From positions 1 through 64,000 of the forward strand of contig JAREIK010004334.1 in assembly GCA_029783825.1 (NCBI GenBank): a stretch of DNA of 64,000 nucleotides, read 5' to 3'. The notes under the pieces are model-generated. The model worked only from the letters and a program-made list of their open reading frames with translations, had not been told where the DNA came from and ran no database searches. Origin of the DNA: Sapria himalayana (lineage: Eukaryota > Streptophyta > Magnoliopsida > Malpighiales > Rafflesiaceae). Shown here piece after piece: positions 37,993 to 51,330 of this stretch (its first letter is position 1; every line of letters begins with the position of its first letter). The position numbers and the translations under genes are program-made.

Positions 37993-38399
37993 TAGGGGTG
38001 TCAAGTGTGATGGGTGGCTTGAGCATGACCCATGACATGACACAATTTAGACATATCAGGTTTGATATGGCATGGTTCAAAATAATGTCATGGGCCTCAC
38101 TTGTGCTAGCCTATGGCACTACTCCTGTGGAAACACATGAGCCTCATGTCGTATCAGGTATGGCTCTTGAGGCAGGCACATTGGCATGAAATGTGGCATG
38201 ACCACATTTGAAAAAAGCATTCATTTTAAAATGGTTACTATTTGTTGATTGGAAAACACTTGTTGCTGTGCTGTTGGCCAAAATAAAAAAAAAATCTAAT
38301 TATTTTATCTATTCGATTACATCTGAATTCAATGGTTTAATGGGCAAAATTCGATATATGGTTGTTAAATGGATAGAATATTATTTATTGATATAATGT

Positions 38400-40430
38400 T
38401 ATTTTATCTATAAATAATATTTTGATATATTTTATTTTTCATAATTTATTTGTAATTACGTCTTCTCTCCCATCTTCTTCTGGCTCTTCTTTTATATTTT
38501 AAAAGCATCATAGTATCCTATTTGTGCCCATAATTTTTTTTTAATTATAATTTTAATTTACCAGAATGTCAGAGTTATTTTTATGATGAGCTATGACTTC
38601 GAAGCACGAGAATATGATGCAGAGGTAAAAAAATACATGCGGCTCACATAAAATAAAGATACATATTACATTGCATATATTTTATTTAATAATTTTTATA
38701 TAAATAAATAAATTAACAAAAAAAGTAAAAGATTAGAAAAAAACTCTTCTTCTTTTCATGCTTTAGTCTCTTAAATTAAAAAATAACAAATAATAAATAT
38801 TATAAAAATGAATTAGACTTATATATAGATAATAGGTGTAACTTGATAGAAATGTTTAAGGTCGAAACTAAGTTTTCTTTTAGGACATTGAGTCATGTGG
38901 CTAAAAAACTTAAAAATAAGCAAACTTCAGTAGTATACACACATTTTAGCATAATTTAAAATAAATTTTGAGATATATCGAAGAAGATTCGATATAATAT
39001 ATATATATTATGAAAGATATATATATGTAGGAGGGGTTGTTGGTGGCATTGACCACTATAAGAGATATGCCAATTAATACACTAAAAAATATGGTGCATT
39101 AGATCTTAGACAAAATTAATTGAGCGGTGAAATTTTGAAGTTGTATCAACTTAAGGTTTATTGACTTCATTTATGATAATGAGTTTGGAAGGAAAGACTT
39201 GATAAAATTCATATTATGCAAACTTACTTTTAATTTATTTATCATAGAATTTCTAGGTAAATTAGTATGAATAACATAATAATTAGTAATTAATGAACTT
39301 AAAAAGCATTAAGTGATTTTTGTGACTTTCGACATTTAGATTAGTTGTGATGATGTATTCACATAAGTTATCACCCACCATATTGATTTTAAGTAGAAAA
39401 TTAAATAAAAAAAATTAATAATCCCATGAGTTTGTTTATCCTCATTATGACTCTCTATATATGTGTGTTTTTCAAAGATCTTTAGAGAATATGATATTCA
39501 AAATAAAATTTTTAGTATTATATTTGGTAATGTTTCAAATATAAGTGTTGTGATTAATATGTTTATTGAGAATTATTAGAGATGTATCATTAGATGTTAT
39601 TTTTTATGTTAGGTATATGTATCATATAATTAATCTAATAGTGTAAGTATAAATAAAAATTGTTTTATTCATATTTGAAAATATAAAAATTCACTAAAAG
39701 TTAAATATCTTAAGATACCTAGAAGACAATAAGATTTATACATTTTATGTTCGTAAGTAGGCTTAAAAAAGAAAAAAGTTCAAATGAATGTTATACTGCA
39801 TTAGTATTATACATAATTCATGTTGAATTCAAGTGTTGGCTATCAACACTTGATATTCAATATCGTCATAAGTAAAATTATTATTAATAATTTAGATTTT
39901 AAAATAAAAATTTAGTTTTTTTAATTTTTTAAGATTTTTATGATATGATAAATATGTCTTAACTTATGTACACTCTTACTATATGTATTGTATGTACGTG
40001 TATATGTAATATTAGTTATACATTTAACAAATATAGAAGATATACATTATGAATGTTTACTTTATATTATTTGATTGCATCTATGGATAATAAGGTTTAG
40101 ATGGAAGAGCTATAAAACATATTAAAATATTTATTCACATGCATGAATAAAATAGAAGAAACATATTTTAGGATTCATGAACAATTAGATAATATGTTTA
40201 AATATTATGACACTAAGTATTATAGTTTTAGTGAGTCTTTTAGTTAGTTTTTGAGTATAGATATGAACAAATTATTTGAATATGATAATTTTTTCATTAT
40301 ATTAGCTAGAGGTAAATGATGTGATGGTTTATCGAATAAGAGAGAGCTATTTTGGTACTTAGTTATTACTTATTGCTCTATTTTATCATATTATTATATT
40401 AAGAATTTAGATATATTATATTAGTGAAAA
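38400..40430. other. Unassigned AT-rich interior of the hAT region
   Basis: I see no coding frame above about 50 codons and no recognisable domain in either strand. A BED-type zinc finger, expected upstream in many hAT transposases, could not be identified. Confidence 0.4.
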
Positions 40431-40439
40431 TAATATAAA

Positions 40440-43260
40440 TCCATCAATCTCATATTATCTAAGATTATACGTGATCTACTGACTCATCTAATATCTAACA
40501 TAATATCGGATCCTATTTATTCTGAAATTATAAATATTATTTTAGATAAGAGACTGATATTATGACCATATATGATAAAAGCATTCTTATGCTTAAAAGA
40601 CTGAGAGGATACAGAAATAAGTTTTTAGGATTAAGTGAAATAATTGCTAGTGAATGATGACTCACACGACATCAATGATATCTAGGTTTGACTATAAGTT
40701 TGAGATGTGATGATCTGAACCATACAAATTTATTGTGGATATTAAAAGACAGACATGTTATTATTGCTAATTACTATTGATTGTCATGATTTTTACTTAG
40801 TTTTCTAATTTATTATTATTTGTGATATCATGATGAAATCAAAATCATGAAATAGATATATTTTTTATTGAGTTATGATTTTTATTTATTTTTTATTTTA
40901 AAAATTAAAATTCTATTTTAAAAACTAACATTATATGACATAGTTAATGCCTATAGCTTCTCGCCTGATGCCTAGTGGCTGCTAGGCATTGGCTGACGGG
41001 TTGGCCTGGCCAGTATAGTTTAGTGGCAGTGGTCACAGGCCATTGGGCACTGGCTAGTTGTCAATAAGCTAGTGTTAGCATCCAGTAGCTAGGAGCTAGC
41101 CAACTAGCTAGAGTGAGGGGACATAGGTAGTGGCCAACCCAACACACCAGGCTGAGAAAAATGGGTCTTTGGGCCATGTTAGCACCCAGCAGCCAGGCGC
41201 TCCTTAGTCATGCCTTAAGAGCATGTGTGCCTTAGGCTCTCAATAAGTGCAGGCACCACAATGCCCTTGCCATAGTGCCTCACTTGGGGGGAGGCATGCC
41301 CATTTGTGAAAGACAAAAAGGCATTAATTACTGCAAGCGCTCCTAATGAGAGGCAATCACTTTAAATGTTGTCCCCCTCCCACCACAAAAATCAAACCCG
41401 AAGAGATGCATTAATTCTCTACTTTCTTCATAAAATTTCTAAAAATCATACAAATTTATCTATCTCATATTATCTAAGATTATGCATGATTTACTAATCT
41501 TTTTGGTATCTTTCATATTATTGAATTTATTTTTTTTGTGATTATTTATATTATTTTAGATAAGAGATTGATATTGTGACCATATATCATAAAAATATTC
41601 TCATGCTTAAAAGACCATGAGGATTAATTAATTAGTCTTTAGGATCAAGTGAAAAAATTACTAGTGGATGATGACTCACATGACATCGAGGGTATCGAGG
41701 TTTTGACAAAAACTTGTGATGTGACAATCCGAACCATACAAACTTATCTTGGATATTACAAGACTCACATGTTATTATTGTTGACTACTATTGATTATTG
41801 TGTTTTTTACTTAATTTTCTAATTTATTATTATCTGTGATATTGTGATAAGATCAAAATCAAAAACACGAAATAGATATATTTTTTTGATTTGGCTCTTA
41901 TTCATTTTCCTTAACAATATAATATAGTTTATTTTTAATATTTAAATAGTTAAAAATTTAAATTATATTTTAAAAAAAACTCTATATGACAAAGTTAGTG
42001 TCTATGGCACCTAGCCTGATGCCGAGTGGCCACTAGGCACTAGTTGATGGGTTGACCTATCCAGTATAATTCTGTGGCTATGTCCATAGGTCATTGGGCA
42101 TTGGCTAGCTTCTAGTTAGCCAGTGTTAGTACCAGAAACCAGCCAACCAACCAAGGTGAGGTGGCATAGGTTGTGGCCAACCTGACCTTGTCCTACCCAA
42201 GATGTTGGATGCCGAGTGGCCACTAGGCACTAGTTGATGGGTTGACCTAGCCAGTATAATTCTGTGGCTATGTCCATAGGTCATTGGGCATTGGCTAGCT
42301 TCTAGTTAGCCAGTGTTAGTACCAGAAACCAGCCAACCAACCAAGGTGAGGTGGCATAGGTTGTGGCCAACCTGACCTTGTCCTACCCAAAATGTTTGGC
42401 CGGGAAAAGTGGGCCTTTGGACCATGTTAGCACCCAACGGCCATGTGTACCTTGGGCACGCCTTAAGACACTAGCTAGTACAATCAAATGGTTGTGGCCA
42501 TAGGCCACTGGGAATTGGCTGGCTGCTAGTAGCCAGTGTTAGCACCCAACATCCAAGGACCGGCTAACCAACCAACAAGGGTGATGGGGCATAGGTAGGG
42601 GCCAACCCGATTCTGTCCTACCCAACATGCCTGGCTGAAAAAAGTGGCTTTTGGGCCGTGTTAGCACCCAACGCCCATGCGTGCCTCAGACATGCCTTAA
42701 GACTCACATGTTACCATTGTTGACTATTGTTGATTGTCGTGCATTTTACTTAGTTTGTTAAGTTATTATTATTTGTGATATTATTATGAAATCAAAATAA
42801 TGAAATAGATGTGTTTTTTATTGAGTTGATTTTTATTCATTTTCATTTACAATGCAATACAATTTATATTTAATAATTAAGTTTTTATAAATTAAATTTC
42901 AATTTTAAAAACAAACTCTGTACGACAAAGTTAGTGCCCATGGTCCCTTGCTTGATGCCTAATGGTCACTAGGCATTGGTTAACAGGTTTTCCTAGCTAG
43001 TACAATCCAGTGGCTATGGCCATAGGCCACTGGGCACTGGCTATCTGCTAGTCAGCCATTGTTAGCACCCAATAGTCATAAATTAGCTAACCAACTAGGG
43101 TGAGGGGGCATAGGTAGTGGCCAACTCGACCATGTCCTACCCAACACGTCTGGTTGAGAAACGTGGGCATTGGGCTATGTTAGCACCCAAAGGCCATGCG
43201 TTCCACAGGCATGCCTTGAGGTCAAGCATACCTCAGGCATGCCATATGCACTGGCCCCAC
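40440..43260. repeat. Tandem repeats of about 1 kb in the hAT element
   Basis: Anchors recur in order: ctcatattatctaagattat at 40450 and 41467; gagactgatattatgaccatat at 40549 and 41564; gaaccatacaaa at 40716 and 41731; catgttattattg; aatagatatattttt; then a GC-richer part containing tgatgcctagtgg, ctaggca, ggttgacc, ccattgggcactggctag and gttagcaccca. Two full units (about 40440-41450 and 41455-42460) and partial units at 42470-42690 and 42690-43260 are visible. Confidence 0.85.
42018..42397. repeat. Near-perfect 190-bp direct duplication
   Basis: Two adjacent copies start at gatgccgagtggcc (42018 and 42208) and differ by about one base (gacctatccag versus gacctagccag) until they diverge at the end. 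In contrast, the surrounding 1-kb units are well diverged, so this duplication is much younger. Confidence 0.95.
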
Positions 43261-43299
43261 AATGCATCACTCTCAATAATAATTACAAGTAAGAGATTA

Positions 43300-45560
43300 A
43301 GGAAAGAGCCGATATTTTATTTTGTAGATGATTATATGATGTTGCAATTCATTTAATACAATGAACTATATTAGTTCTTAACCAATGCTTGAGATAACCG
43401 GGTAATATGATTTGAAATATAAGAGATCTAACTTTCATTATGTGAGAGTTACTAGTCTAAATAAAGAATTAATTCTTACAAAGAATTTGATATTTTATTT
43501 TGTAGATAGTTATATAATACTATAATATTAGTTCTTAACCAATGCTTGAAAGGCAAATGGGCAATATTATTTGAGATATAATAGATTTAATTTTTATGAT
43601 GTGAGAGTTACTAGTCTAAAAAAAGAATTAATTCTTATAATGAATTTGATGAAAAATCTTTTTACATAATGGAAGTAAAATGGATATTTAATTATACCGA
43701 ATGAATGAACTGATAAGAAAGAAAGAATGTTGGTGAATTTCATGGTGAATTTATAAAGAAAAATCATGTATTCATGTTTATTAAACCTATTGATATTTTT
43801 TTATGATCAAGATGAAAGATAAATTATTTAAATTATTTGATAGTTGGGTGAAAGAAGTTAACAAAGATAATATTATTCAAGTTATAATAGATAATATTTC
43901 AAATCATGTGATGGTAAATATTTAAAATTTAATTTGATTTTTTTATTATTTTATTTAGGTTTTACACATTATATATTATTTCTATATTAAAGGTTAACTT
44001 TAACTTATACAGGTAGATTGTTGAAATAAAAAAAATAATATTTGTAATGGATACTATGTATTGCATATTGTCTTGACTTATTGTTGAAAGCTTTTAAAAA
44101 ACTATCATATATCAAGAAGAGAATAAAGTGAGTTATATTTATATGTGGTTGTATTTATAATAAAGTGAGATTGCTGGATATGATTAGATGATTAATTGAG
44201 CAAAATTAGTTGTTGAGGCTTACAATGATGTGGTTTGTAATGGTTTTCATCACCTTATCTTGTATTAATAAATAAAAAAATAACTTGAGGAAGTTATAAA
44301 TTGGCAAAAGAGGAAAAGAGAAAAAATATAATTTTTTATGCCTCATTTTTAGAATACTGTAATATTTTGTTTGAAGGTGTCAGACCGTCTTGTACATATT
44401 CTTTGCTTGGTGGTCGGTGAAAAGAAGCATAGAATGAGTTTCATTTATGTTTTCATGCAAAAGAAAAAAAATAATTATCACGAGCTTTAATGAGAGTAAA
44501 AAGAAGTATAAGGAAATCATGAAAATCTTTAATAGGCAGTGAGAGATTCAGCTTCATCAACCTTATATTCAGCTAGGAATTTTTGTACACAAAGTTTTAT
44601 TATAATACAAAAGGATTAGTTGTAAATCTAGATTCAAAAATCTTTGAAGATGTATCTAAATGTATGTTGAGATTGATGAAATATAGAGGTGAATAAGATA
44701 CGATTATATCATAATTGGACTCGTACATCCATTCTCAATACCTTTTTGATTATGATTTTTCCATACGACCAAAGAAGTCTTAACTATTAGGTTAGTTTTT
44801 TTATTTAGTTATTTACTATATTTAAATTAATATATTTTTTTATTAAAATATATGAAATATTTAGCTGATAATTTATTTATATTAATTATAATTGAATAAT
44901 GAAGTATATTTGGATCTAATATTAATTGTTTGTAAAAATTTGTATTGTGCCATCTCAACCTAATATATAATGTATCTGGTTGTGAAATAAATTAACATAT
45001 CTTGAGAATGTAAATTATTAAAATAATTACGAAAAATTAATATCTTTATTATATTATTTAATATAATATATAATCTAATAATCATGATTTTTTTAGATTT
45101 ATAACAAGAGGAGAAATAAGTTGGAATATTAATGCTTGAATGATTTGATTTACATTAAGTACAATTGAGCCTTGATAAAAAGATTCAATGAGCATCATAT
45201 TATTGATTTTATTTTTTTGGAAGATATAAATTATAACAATAAATAATTGATGAAAAAAAAGAAGATGAATATGTTGCAGAAGATAATTTAGCATTTGAGA
45301 GTAATGATTTAACTTGTGGTGTTGTTGTAAGAGCTAGAGGAGCTAAAGGTTTATATAAAAATTAAAGAGTGTTCAAGCAAAATATAAATATCAAAGTTAA
45401 TATCATCAAGTTTTAAATATACTTTTACTTTTATTTTGATTGATGAAAATGAAAAAATGACCCAGTTATCAGGAGATGAAGATTAAGACAAGTGAGAGTG
45501 CAAGAGTGATAATGAAACAAATGATAATCATGATGATTTTATGGATTTAGAGCTTGAGCA
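43300..45560 (+). pseudogene. hAT transposase, heavily decayed
   Basis: The order of hAT family blocks is kept despite many stops and shifts. YVRVTSLNKELILTKNLM is near 43600. LFDSWVKEVNKDNIIQVII then DNISNHV at about 43827-43915 corresponds to the DUF659 block. FWNTVIFCLKVSDRLVHILC then VVGEKKHRMSFIYVFM is at about 44350-44460. KKYKEIMKIFNRQ then EIQLHQPYIQLGIF is at about 44500-44590. The C-terminal region runs from about 45100 to 45350: KRRNKLEY, LNDLIYIKYNXALIKRFNEHH, ending in LTCGVVVRARGAK. Such transposases cut and paste hAT elements and dimerise through the C-terminus. A 178-bp tandem duplication (43311-43488 and 43489-43646) repeats the N-terminal part. It is clearly inactive. Confidence 0.88.
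43311..43646 (+). repeat. 178-bp tandem duplication in the hAT pseudogene
   Basis: Both copies begin gatattttattttgtag and run through ttagttcttaaccaatgcttga and atgtgagagttactagtcta to aattaattctta. The second copy is about 20 bases shorter. Confidence 0.92.
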
Positions 45561-45889
45561 ATATCTATAACTATTTATTTTGTATATCTTTTTAAATTTT
45601 TAATTTTTGTTATACAAAAAATATTTATGATATTTTATTTTTATTATTTATATGCTATATTTGAAGTTTAATTTTTTAACTTTATTTATTGGATTGTTAA
45701 AATTCAATTATTTTATTTTATTATTCTTAATGATAGTGATGTTGAGAAGTACTAATAATATATATATTTTTATGTTTAATGTTATTTTTTTTTGATTTTA
45801 TTTTAGTAATTGATTAAAAATATAAATAATTCTTTAGTTAAATATAAAAATTTTATGTATTTTTATGTAGAGTATGTCACAAAAAAAAT

Positions 45890-46160
45890 TTCGCCTTTAT
45901 TGCCCCTTATGCCTCTATGCTCCAAAAGGGTTTTTTGCCTCAGAGCGCTTTGCCTTGGTTTGTCTTGCATCTCGGTGTGCTTTGTACCTTGGTGTGCCTT
46001 GCGCCTGGGTGCGCCCTATGCCTGGATGCGCCTTGTGCCACGGTGTACCTTGCGCCTGGGTACACCTTGCGCCTGGGTGTGACTCGCACCTTGATGTGCC
46101 TTTCGCCTCGATGAACCTTGCATCTCAATGCATATTGCGTCTCAAATAACTATAGACGAG
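45890..46160 (+). repeat. GC-rich minisatellite near the hAT 3' end
   Basis: Units of about 17-18 bases of the form ccttgcgcctgggtgcg/ccttgtgccacggtgta are repeated roughly a dozen times. Similar gcgcct/ttgcgcc clusters are frequent subterminal features of plant hAT elements. Open frames across it in three frames on the plus strand and one on the minus strand are repeat artefacts. Confidence 0.85.
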
Positions 46161-46212
46161 CCTATCTCCTACGATGCTATGTCGATATGACACGACCCGA
46201 TTGACATCTTTA

Positions 46213-47440
46213 ACTTAAACATCTTAAAACCTAATAGAAATATGATTAAATAGAGATTTAAGTAGCTGATCATATTTGTTGTTGACTGTTCAAGATATAT
46301 TTGGATATATCTATTTCGTTATAGATTAGAAGTCTTCTTTAGATAAAATTTTTTATAAATTGATAAAAACTCAATTCAATAAAATTATAAAAATTTAAAA
46401 ATAATAATATATTATAATTTATGTCATATCAATTTAATATTTATTATATAGATCATCATATTATATACTAGACTTTTTTGTAATATCATACCTTCAACAA
46501 AATAAGGTGGCTAAAGGAAGAATAGACAACTGATTGAGATGACTCAAATTCTAGAGTTTTCTATTTCACTTATTTTTTTTTGATTGTTCTCTAGGATGAG
46601 ACAAACTAGTATCCAAGGCCTTGAGTTATGTCTTTCTTGGATACTTTAGTTCCCAAAGAGAGTATATTTTTTACCATAGACTGATAAAATTTTAATGAGT
46701 TTTGATGTTAATTGTTTAATAATGATTTATTCTTTAACATGCTTAGGAAGAGTGTGAATCTATATATATATTGCATTTGGATTCATTACTCTTTGTCTCT
46801 TATCTATAACCCTAGATCGACTTTTAGTTGATAGAGAGAGTCACTCATTGACTATATTTGATCATTTTGGTTTTTAGCATGATATTATTCTCATAGAATC
46901 AGCATACTTGCCAACAAATTCAGATTATATTGAGTCTAGCGAAAGTGAGAGTTCTCTAGCAGACGGATTTTTTTTCATATCTAGATTACATAGTATTATA
47001 AGTGTGTGCACCAATACAAACTCATAATGTTGGAAATAATGACACTTGAACATTCATAACTTAGTGTATATACTAGATGATAGAAACATGCCCAGCTTGA
47101 TAGGATAAGAGGCGATCCTATCGAGGAGCCAAACAATTTTATAGGCAGTTCCTCTGACCTTGACCTTTTGATTGCTCTATGAAAAGGAGAGAAGAAGTGT
47201 ACTCAATTCTCGATTTCACATAGTTCGTTGCACTCTTATTTTATTTTATTTCTTTTATTATTTCTCTTGATGATACTAGCACGATCTTTTTCTGAGATAT
47301 TATCTCATTTAAGAATGTGTCAGACTATGATATATGAGATGTATATCCTTAACTATAATGAGATCAGACAACTAATATCATGAACTTCGAGAAAGTCTAT
47401 TGTTGGATGCATTTTATTGTTTACTATGAAGGCGAGTTTT
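46213..47440. other. Retrotransposon debris, domains not identifiable
   Basis: Mixed composition, no open frame of note. The stretch 47050-47240 has a less AT-rich, LTR-like character (for example gaggcgatcctatcgagg) and precedes the Copia fragment on the same strand, so it may derive from the same element. This is inference. Confidence 0.4.
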
Positions 47441-47449
47441 GATGAAAAA

Positions 47450-47720
47450 TCATATCAACTTAAAATGAGATTTATAGTGACGTGATACAATCAGATATTT
47501 GGTATGAAATATCATGATACTTACTCTCTAGTGATCAAGTTGACTTCAGTACGTATTTTCTTTTTTTTACAATATCTCACGGTTAGACTATACACAAACT
47601 AAACTTGAAAAAAAATATTTTTGTATTATAAACTTGAGATGGAGGTATATATGAAGCAACTACTAGTGTTTTGGGTAGTATAATCAAGTGTGGTTTGCAG
47701 TTGTAGTATGTATTATACGG
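47450..47720 (+). pseudogene. Copia reverse transcriptase fragment, decayed
   Basis: The plus strand reads QIFGMKYHDTYSLVIKLTSV, then a hydrophobic stretch, then KLEMEVYMKQLLVF. This corresponds to the Copia block GIDYDETYSPVVKLTSIR followed about 40 residues later by LEEEIYMKQPEGF. It has stops and shifts throughout. It is on the opposite strand from the Copia element that surrounds element A, and more diverged, so it is a separate, older copy. Confidence 0.8.
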
Positions 47721-49600
47721 TCTAGAGTAGTCACCTGAGCCTAGTTTGCAAGGTTTTTTCTTGTAGTCACTTTATTTGAGCTAATCAAATACATTATTGA
47801 TTTTTATTTGTTCTTCTTGAGGATACATATTATCTCATGTAAAATTTATTTATTGGTAGAGATAATAAAAAGGGTTTAGGACATATTGCCTTATATAAAT
47901 TTTTGGACTACTTGGAATGAATGAAATATGAGTGATTAAAAATAGTTGCAACATTATTTTGACAACAATATTTTTGGATGTTGGATTGTTTCCACAAGGA
48001 ATTAGTGTAGTGCAGTATCAGCGCAAATGCACTATCAATATAACATGGGGTCTGTTTTGTTTATTTTTATTTTAATAAATCTTTTATATTTTCTGTTGAA
48101 TCATATTTCTTGGATATTCATATATATTTTCCTAAATTCATAAATATTTTCATATTGAATTTTATATATTCATCTGTGATTGGAAGAGTTGGATTTTGAT
48201 AATTTAATTTCTTAAACAACTAGAAATTTTTTAAGCAAAAAAAATGGACTAAAATCATCTTTTAGGATAATTATTTTCAAAAAATTATCCTAATACTGTC
48301 ATCGAGATAACTAAGTCTTTATTCTAGTTTCCTTTCTTTCCATATACAACTTTAGTAAATTTAACTATAATTTTTTTTTGTTTTTCGTTTATTTCTTTTT
48401 ACTTTGTTTTTCAAATATCCAAATGAATTTTTCTTTTTTGGCATGATATATTGGAAGTCTTATTGCAAGTTTATTCAACAAGCAACACTTGGAATGTTAA
48501 ATTATTTCAACTAAGCTTGATTTTTTAGGCATGGAGATCAAATTTAGTAGGAATAGAAGTGGACATGCATGAAATATGACACTATTAAGCAATGTCGCAT
48601 CAAACGTAGTTACCTTTAGAGATTTTCATCAACCAGCTATTATTGTTGGAGGATGCTTTGCAATTATAGTAGTGATACTCTTTGTTTTCCTTATATTTCA
48701 ACATCTCATATCTTATTCCAATCCAGAGGTTTGCTTTTAAGTTTATTATCTGACAATGTAAATTCTCATTTATCATCATGATCATTGTTGGGCATTTACC
48801 TTGCCATTTGGACCTACCTAAACTAATCCATGTTCTAATCTATTCCAATCCATATATAAATATTTTTATTTTTTTTATATTTTTTTGTAACTTACCTAAA
48901 TAAAAAATAGATTTAATAGTAGACCTATCTATATATAATTAAATTGATTCTTCGATATAATTATTAATTATTTTTGAGTGTTCATTTTATTTCTCTCCCA
49001 AATCTTTACCTTATGACTCATCAATTATATTTATTTATAATCTGAACATTTTTGAATATCATTATTATAATTTTATGAGTGTTTATTTATTATATTATTC
49101 TTAAATATGTTTGGGTGAAAAAATATTGAGCTAATTGATTACTTGGAATTTTTTTGCGTTTCATATATATTGGAGATAATGCATTTGAACAATGATAAAT
49201 ATCTATAGCTAATGGTAGTATGTCTCAGGTTCGAGACTTTTTAGACGTAGTCTCTATAATTTTTGGGAGGTAAGACTATCGATATATTAAACTCTCTCAG
49301 ATCTCCCATTAAAATGGGAATCTTGTATACTGGGTATGACTTCCACGACCTCCATTTATTATATATATATTTTAATAATAGGAACATCCGATTTATGGCC
49401 TGCTCAATTTTTTTTTCTTTATTTATAATTAGGGTTTGCTATTTGAGTTATGATTTAGTGTTTTATTTTCTTTTTTCTATCATAATATTTTCATCTTTAA
49501 TTTTTAAGCTAGGGTTTCAAAATCATAAAAATATGTCTGCATTTACATGGTGTTACTATACAATGTGTGCACTTAGTTTATGAAGTAGATCTACATGGTA
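47721..49600. other. Unassigned sequence in element B
   Basis: No domain is recognised on either strand. Frames at 48600-48785 (minus) and 49263-49583 (plus, 106 codons, hydrophobic) show no similarity I can name. The latter has an AT-driven Phe/Ile/Tyr/Leu composition and is not supported as a gene. Confidence 0.4.
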
Positions 49601-49990
49601 AATAGCTGACGTGACTATAGAGTGATGTCGATGCAATGTTAGTGTTGATGTGGAACAATGATAGTGTGTGTGTGTGTGTGTGTGTTTGTGTGGAGGACAA
49701 GATTTTAATGGATTATCGGCGTGGTTGTGGCATCAACGTATTATTGTGTAGTGACTTGACAATGTGATAGTATTTGTGGTGTTGAGGCAAAGTGTATGCA
49801 GTGTCTGATAGTGTGGCAGTGGCAGAGGTGCCAACATGGTATTAATGTGTATGGCGTAGTGTTGTGTTGTGTGCACAATAAGAGTGAATGTGTAATAATT
49901 TGGGCATTATGGTGTAAGTGTAATAGTGAAATGTGGTGTGAAGTGTAGTGCAGTGCAGTGTAGTGCACTGTATGAAGAGTGTTGTAATGT
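49601..49990. repeat. GT-rich imperfect repeat region
   Basis: It contains a (GT)n run at 49662-49684 followed by gtg-rich words (gtagtgtgtagtg, gtgtagtgcagtg). The plus strand is strongly G/T biased. The minus-strand frame 49741-49968, rich in His/Thr/Cys/Ser, reflects this bias. Confidence 0.75.
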
Positions 49991-50339
49991 GTAGTTCACA
50001 TAAATCTCATATGGAAATCAGTTTCCTTAACTTGGCTGTATATTTTTTAATTATTGGGGTCTTATTAATTACTTAAAATGTCAGAATTGCTTAGTTGTAT
50101 GTTTTTTACATAGCTGTAGCTTAGTCATAATTTGTACAGCTATATGTTTTCTTTACATAACTGTAACTTTAAAGTTGGCCATACACCTAACTTTTATTTA
50201 TTTTCTTTATGCTTTGATGAGAGTACTCAATTTGTGAGATGCCATAATAATTTTGTCTTCTATATAAAAGTTTTTTATGTATGTTTTTAAATTAATTTTT
50301 TCCAGTTGCTAATCTTCAATGATATTTTTTTAAGCATTA

Positions 50340-51330
50340 TAATTTTAATATTTTATATTATTTTCTATATTAAAAGTATGTCATGGTATATATATGAGCG
50401 ATCCTTGAATTACACAATCTTCTCATATAATAATTTAAATTTGATATTATAAAAAAATAATAAATATATAAATACTAATAAAAATTTATGTTAAATATGA
50501 TTAAAATAACTATTTTTTGATTATAATTTAATTAAAATATTATACTTAATTTTATCTGAAATATTTATTTATGATATTTAAATATTTGTATAACAAAACA
50601 TTATATAATTTATTATATAATTATAATATTTATAAAATATTTTAATTAATATATAAAAATATATAAAAATTACATCTAATAAAAAACTAAAATAAACAAT
50701 TGTTTGATTACAAAAAATTTATAAAATTAAATGAATGAACGAATAAATAAGTAAATATTTATAAAAATAAAAGTATAAAATAATATTTTTATTATTATAG
50801 GAATTTTTTAAAAATATAATGACTAAAAGATTTTATATTTTTGAATTATTAAAAAAATTTTTTAATTTTTCAGAAATTTTAAAAGAAAAATAGTTGATAT
50901 TTTAAGATTAACATATTGTTGATTTAATTACATCAAAAAAATTTTGATTATTTAAAAAATTAATATTTCAGTGTGGTTATTAAATGAATGCTTCAAACAT
51001 TAAAATTTATAATGATTAAAAGATTTTAATTATATGCTTTTATAATTATTTCATATTATATTAATAAAAGATAAATTGAATTCTTATAAATTTATGACCA
51101 TATAATATATATATATATATATATGAATACTTTATTATTATATAATATTATTTTATTTATTTATTAAGTAATATCATTCATGGTTAAATAAAGATCTATT
51201 TCTATTATTTTATTTAAATTATTTATTTTTTATAATTTAATTTTAGTGTTATTTTTTTATATTTTATTTTATAATAGTTTAGTATATATATAAGGTTTTA
51301 TTAAAATGCTTTTTATCAAAAAATAGAGCC
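50340..51330 (+). other. AT-rich 5' interior of element B, resumed after an insertion
   Basis: The words ttaatattttatattattttctatattaaaagtatgtcatgg and tatgagcgatccttg match sequence about 500-700 bases inside the ends at 9266 and 63644 (tatagatgag-gat-ctt). This fixes it as family sequence that should directly follow the 5' subterminal repeats ending near 35500. The rest is A/T with no genes. Confidence 0.65.

Larger units (their letters stand above)
37993..46212 (+). mobile_element. hAT transposon, decayed, with candidate termini
   Basis: A hAT transposase pseudogene lies at 43300-45560. Outward from it, the left candidate terminus is TAGGGGTGTCAA at 37993 and the right is TTGACATCTTTA ending at 46212, imperfect inverted repeats of the kind common in plant hAT elements. 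The next bases inward also pair (gtgatgggt against gacccgat). Flanking 8-bp sequences (aataaaat and acttaaac) match at only five positions, so the target duplication is decayed or the ends are not exact. The interior holds about 1-kb tandem repeats and a GC-rich minisatellite. Confidence 0.6.

Noticed and set aside
43300..45560. A domesticated hAT-derived host gene
   Set aside because: The frame is broken throughout and lies within proposed hAT ends, so it is a dead transposase and not a conserved gene.
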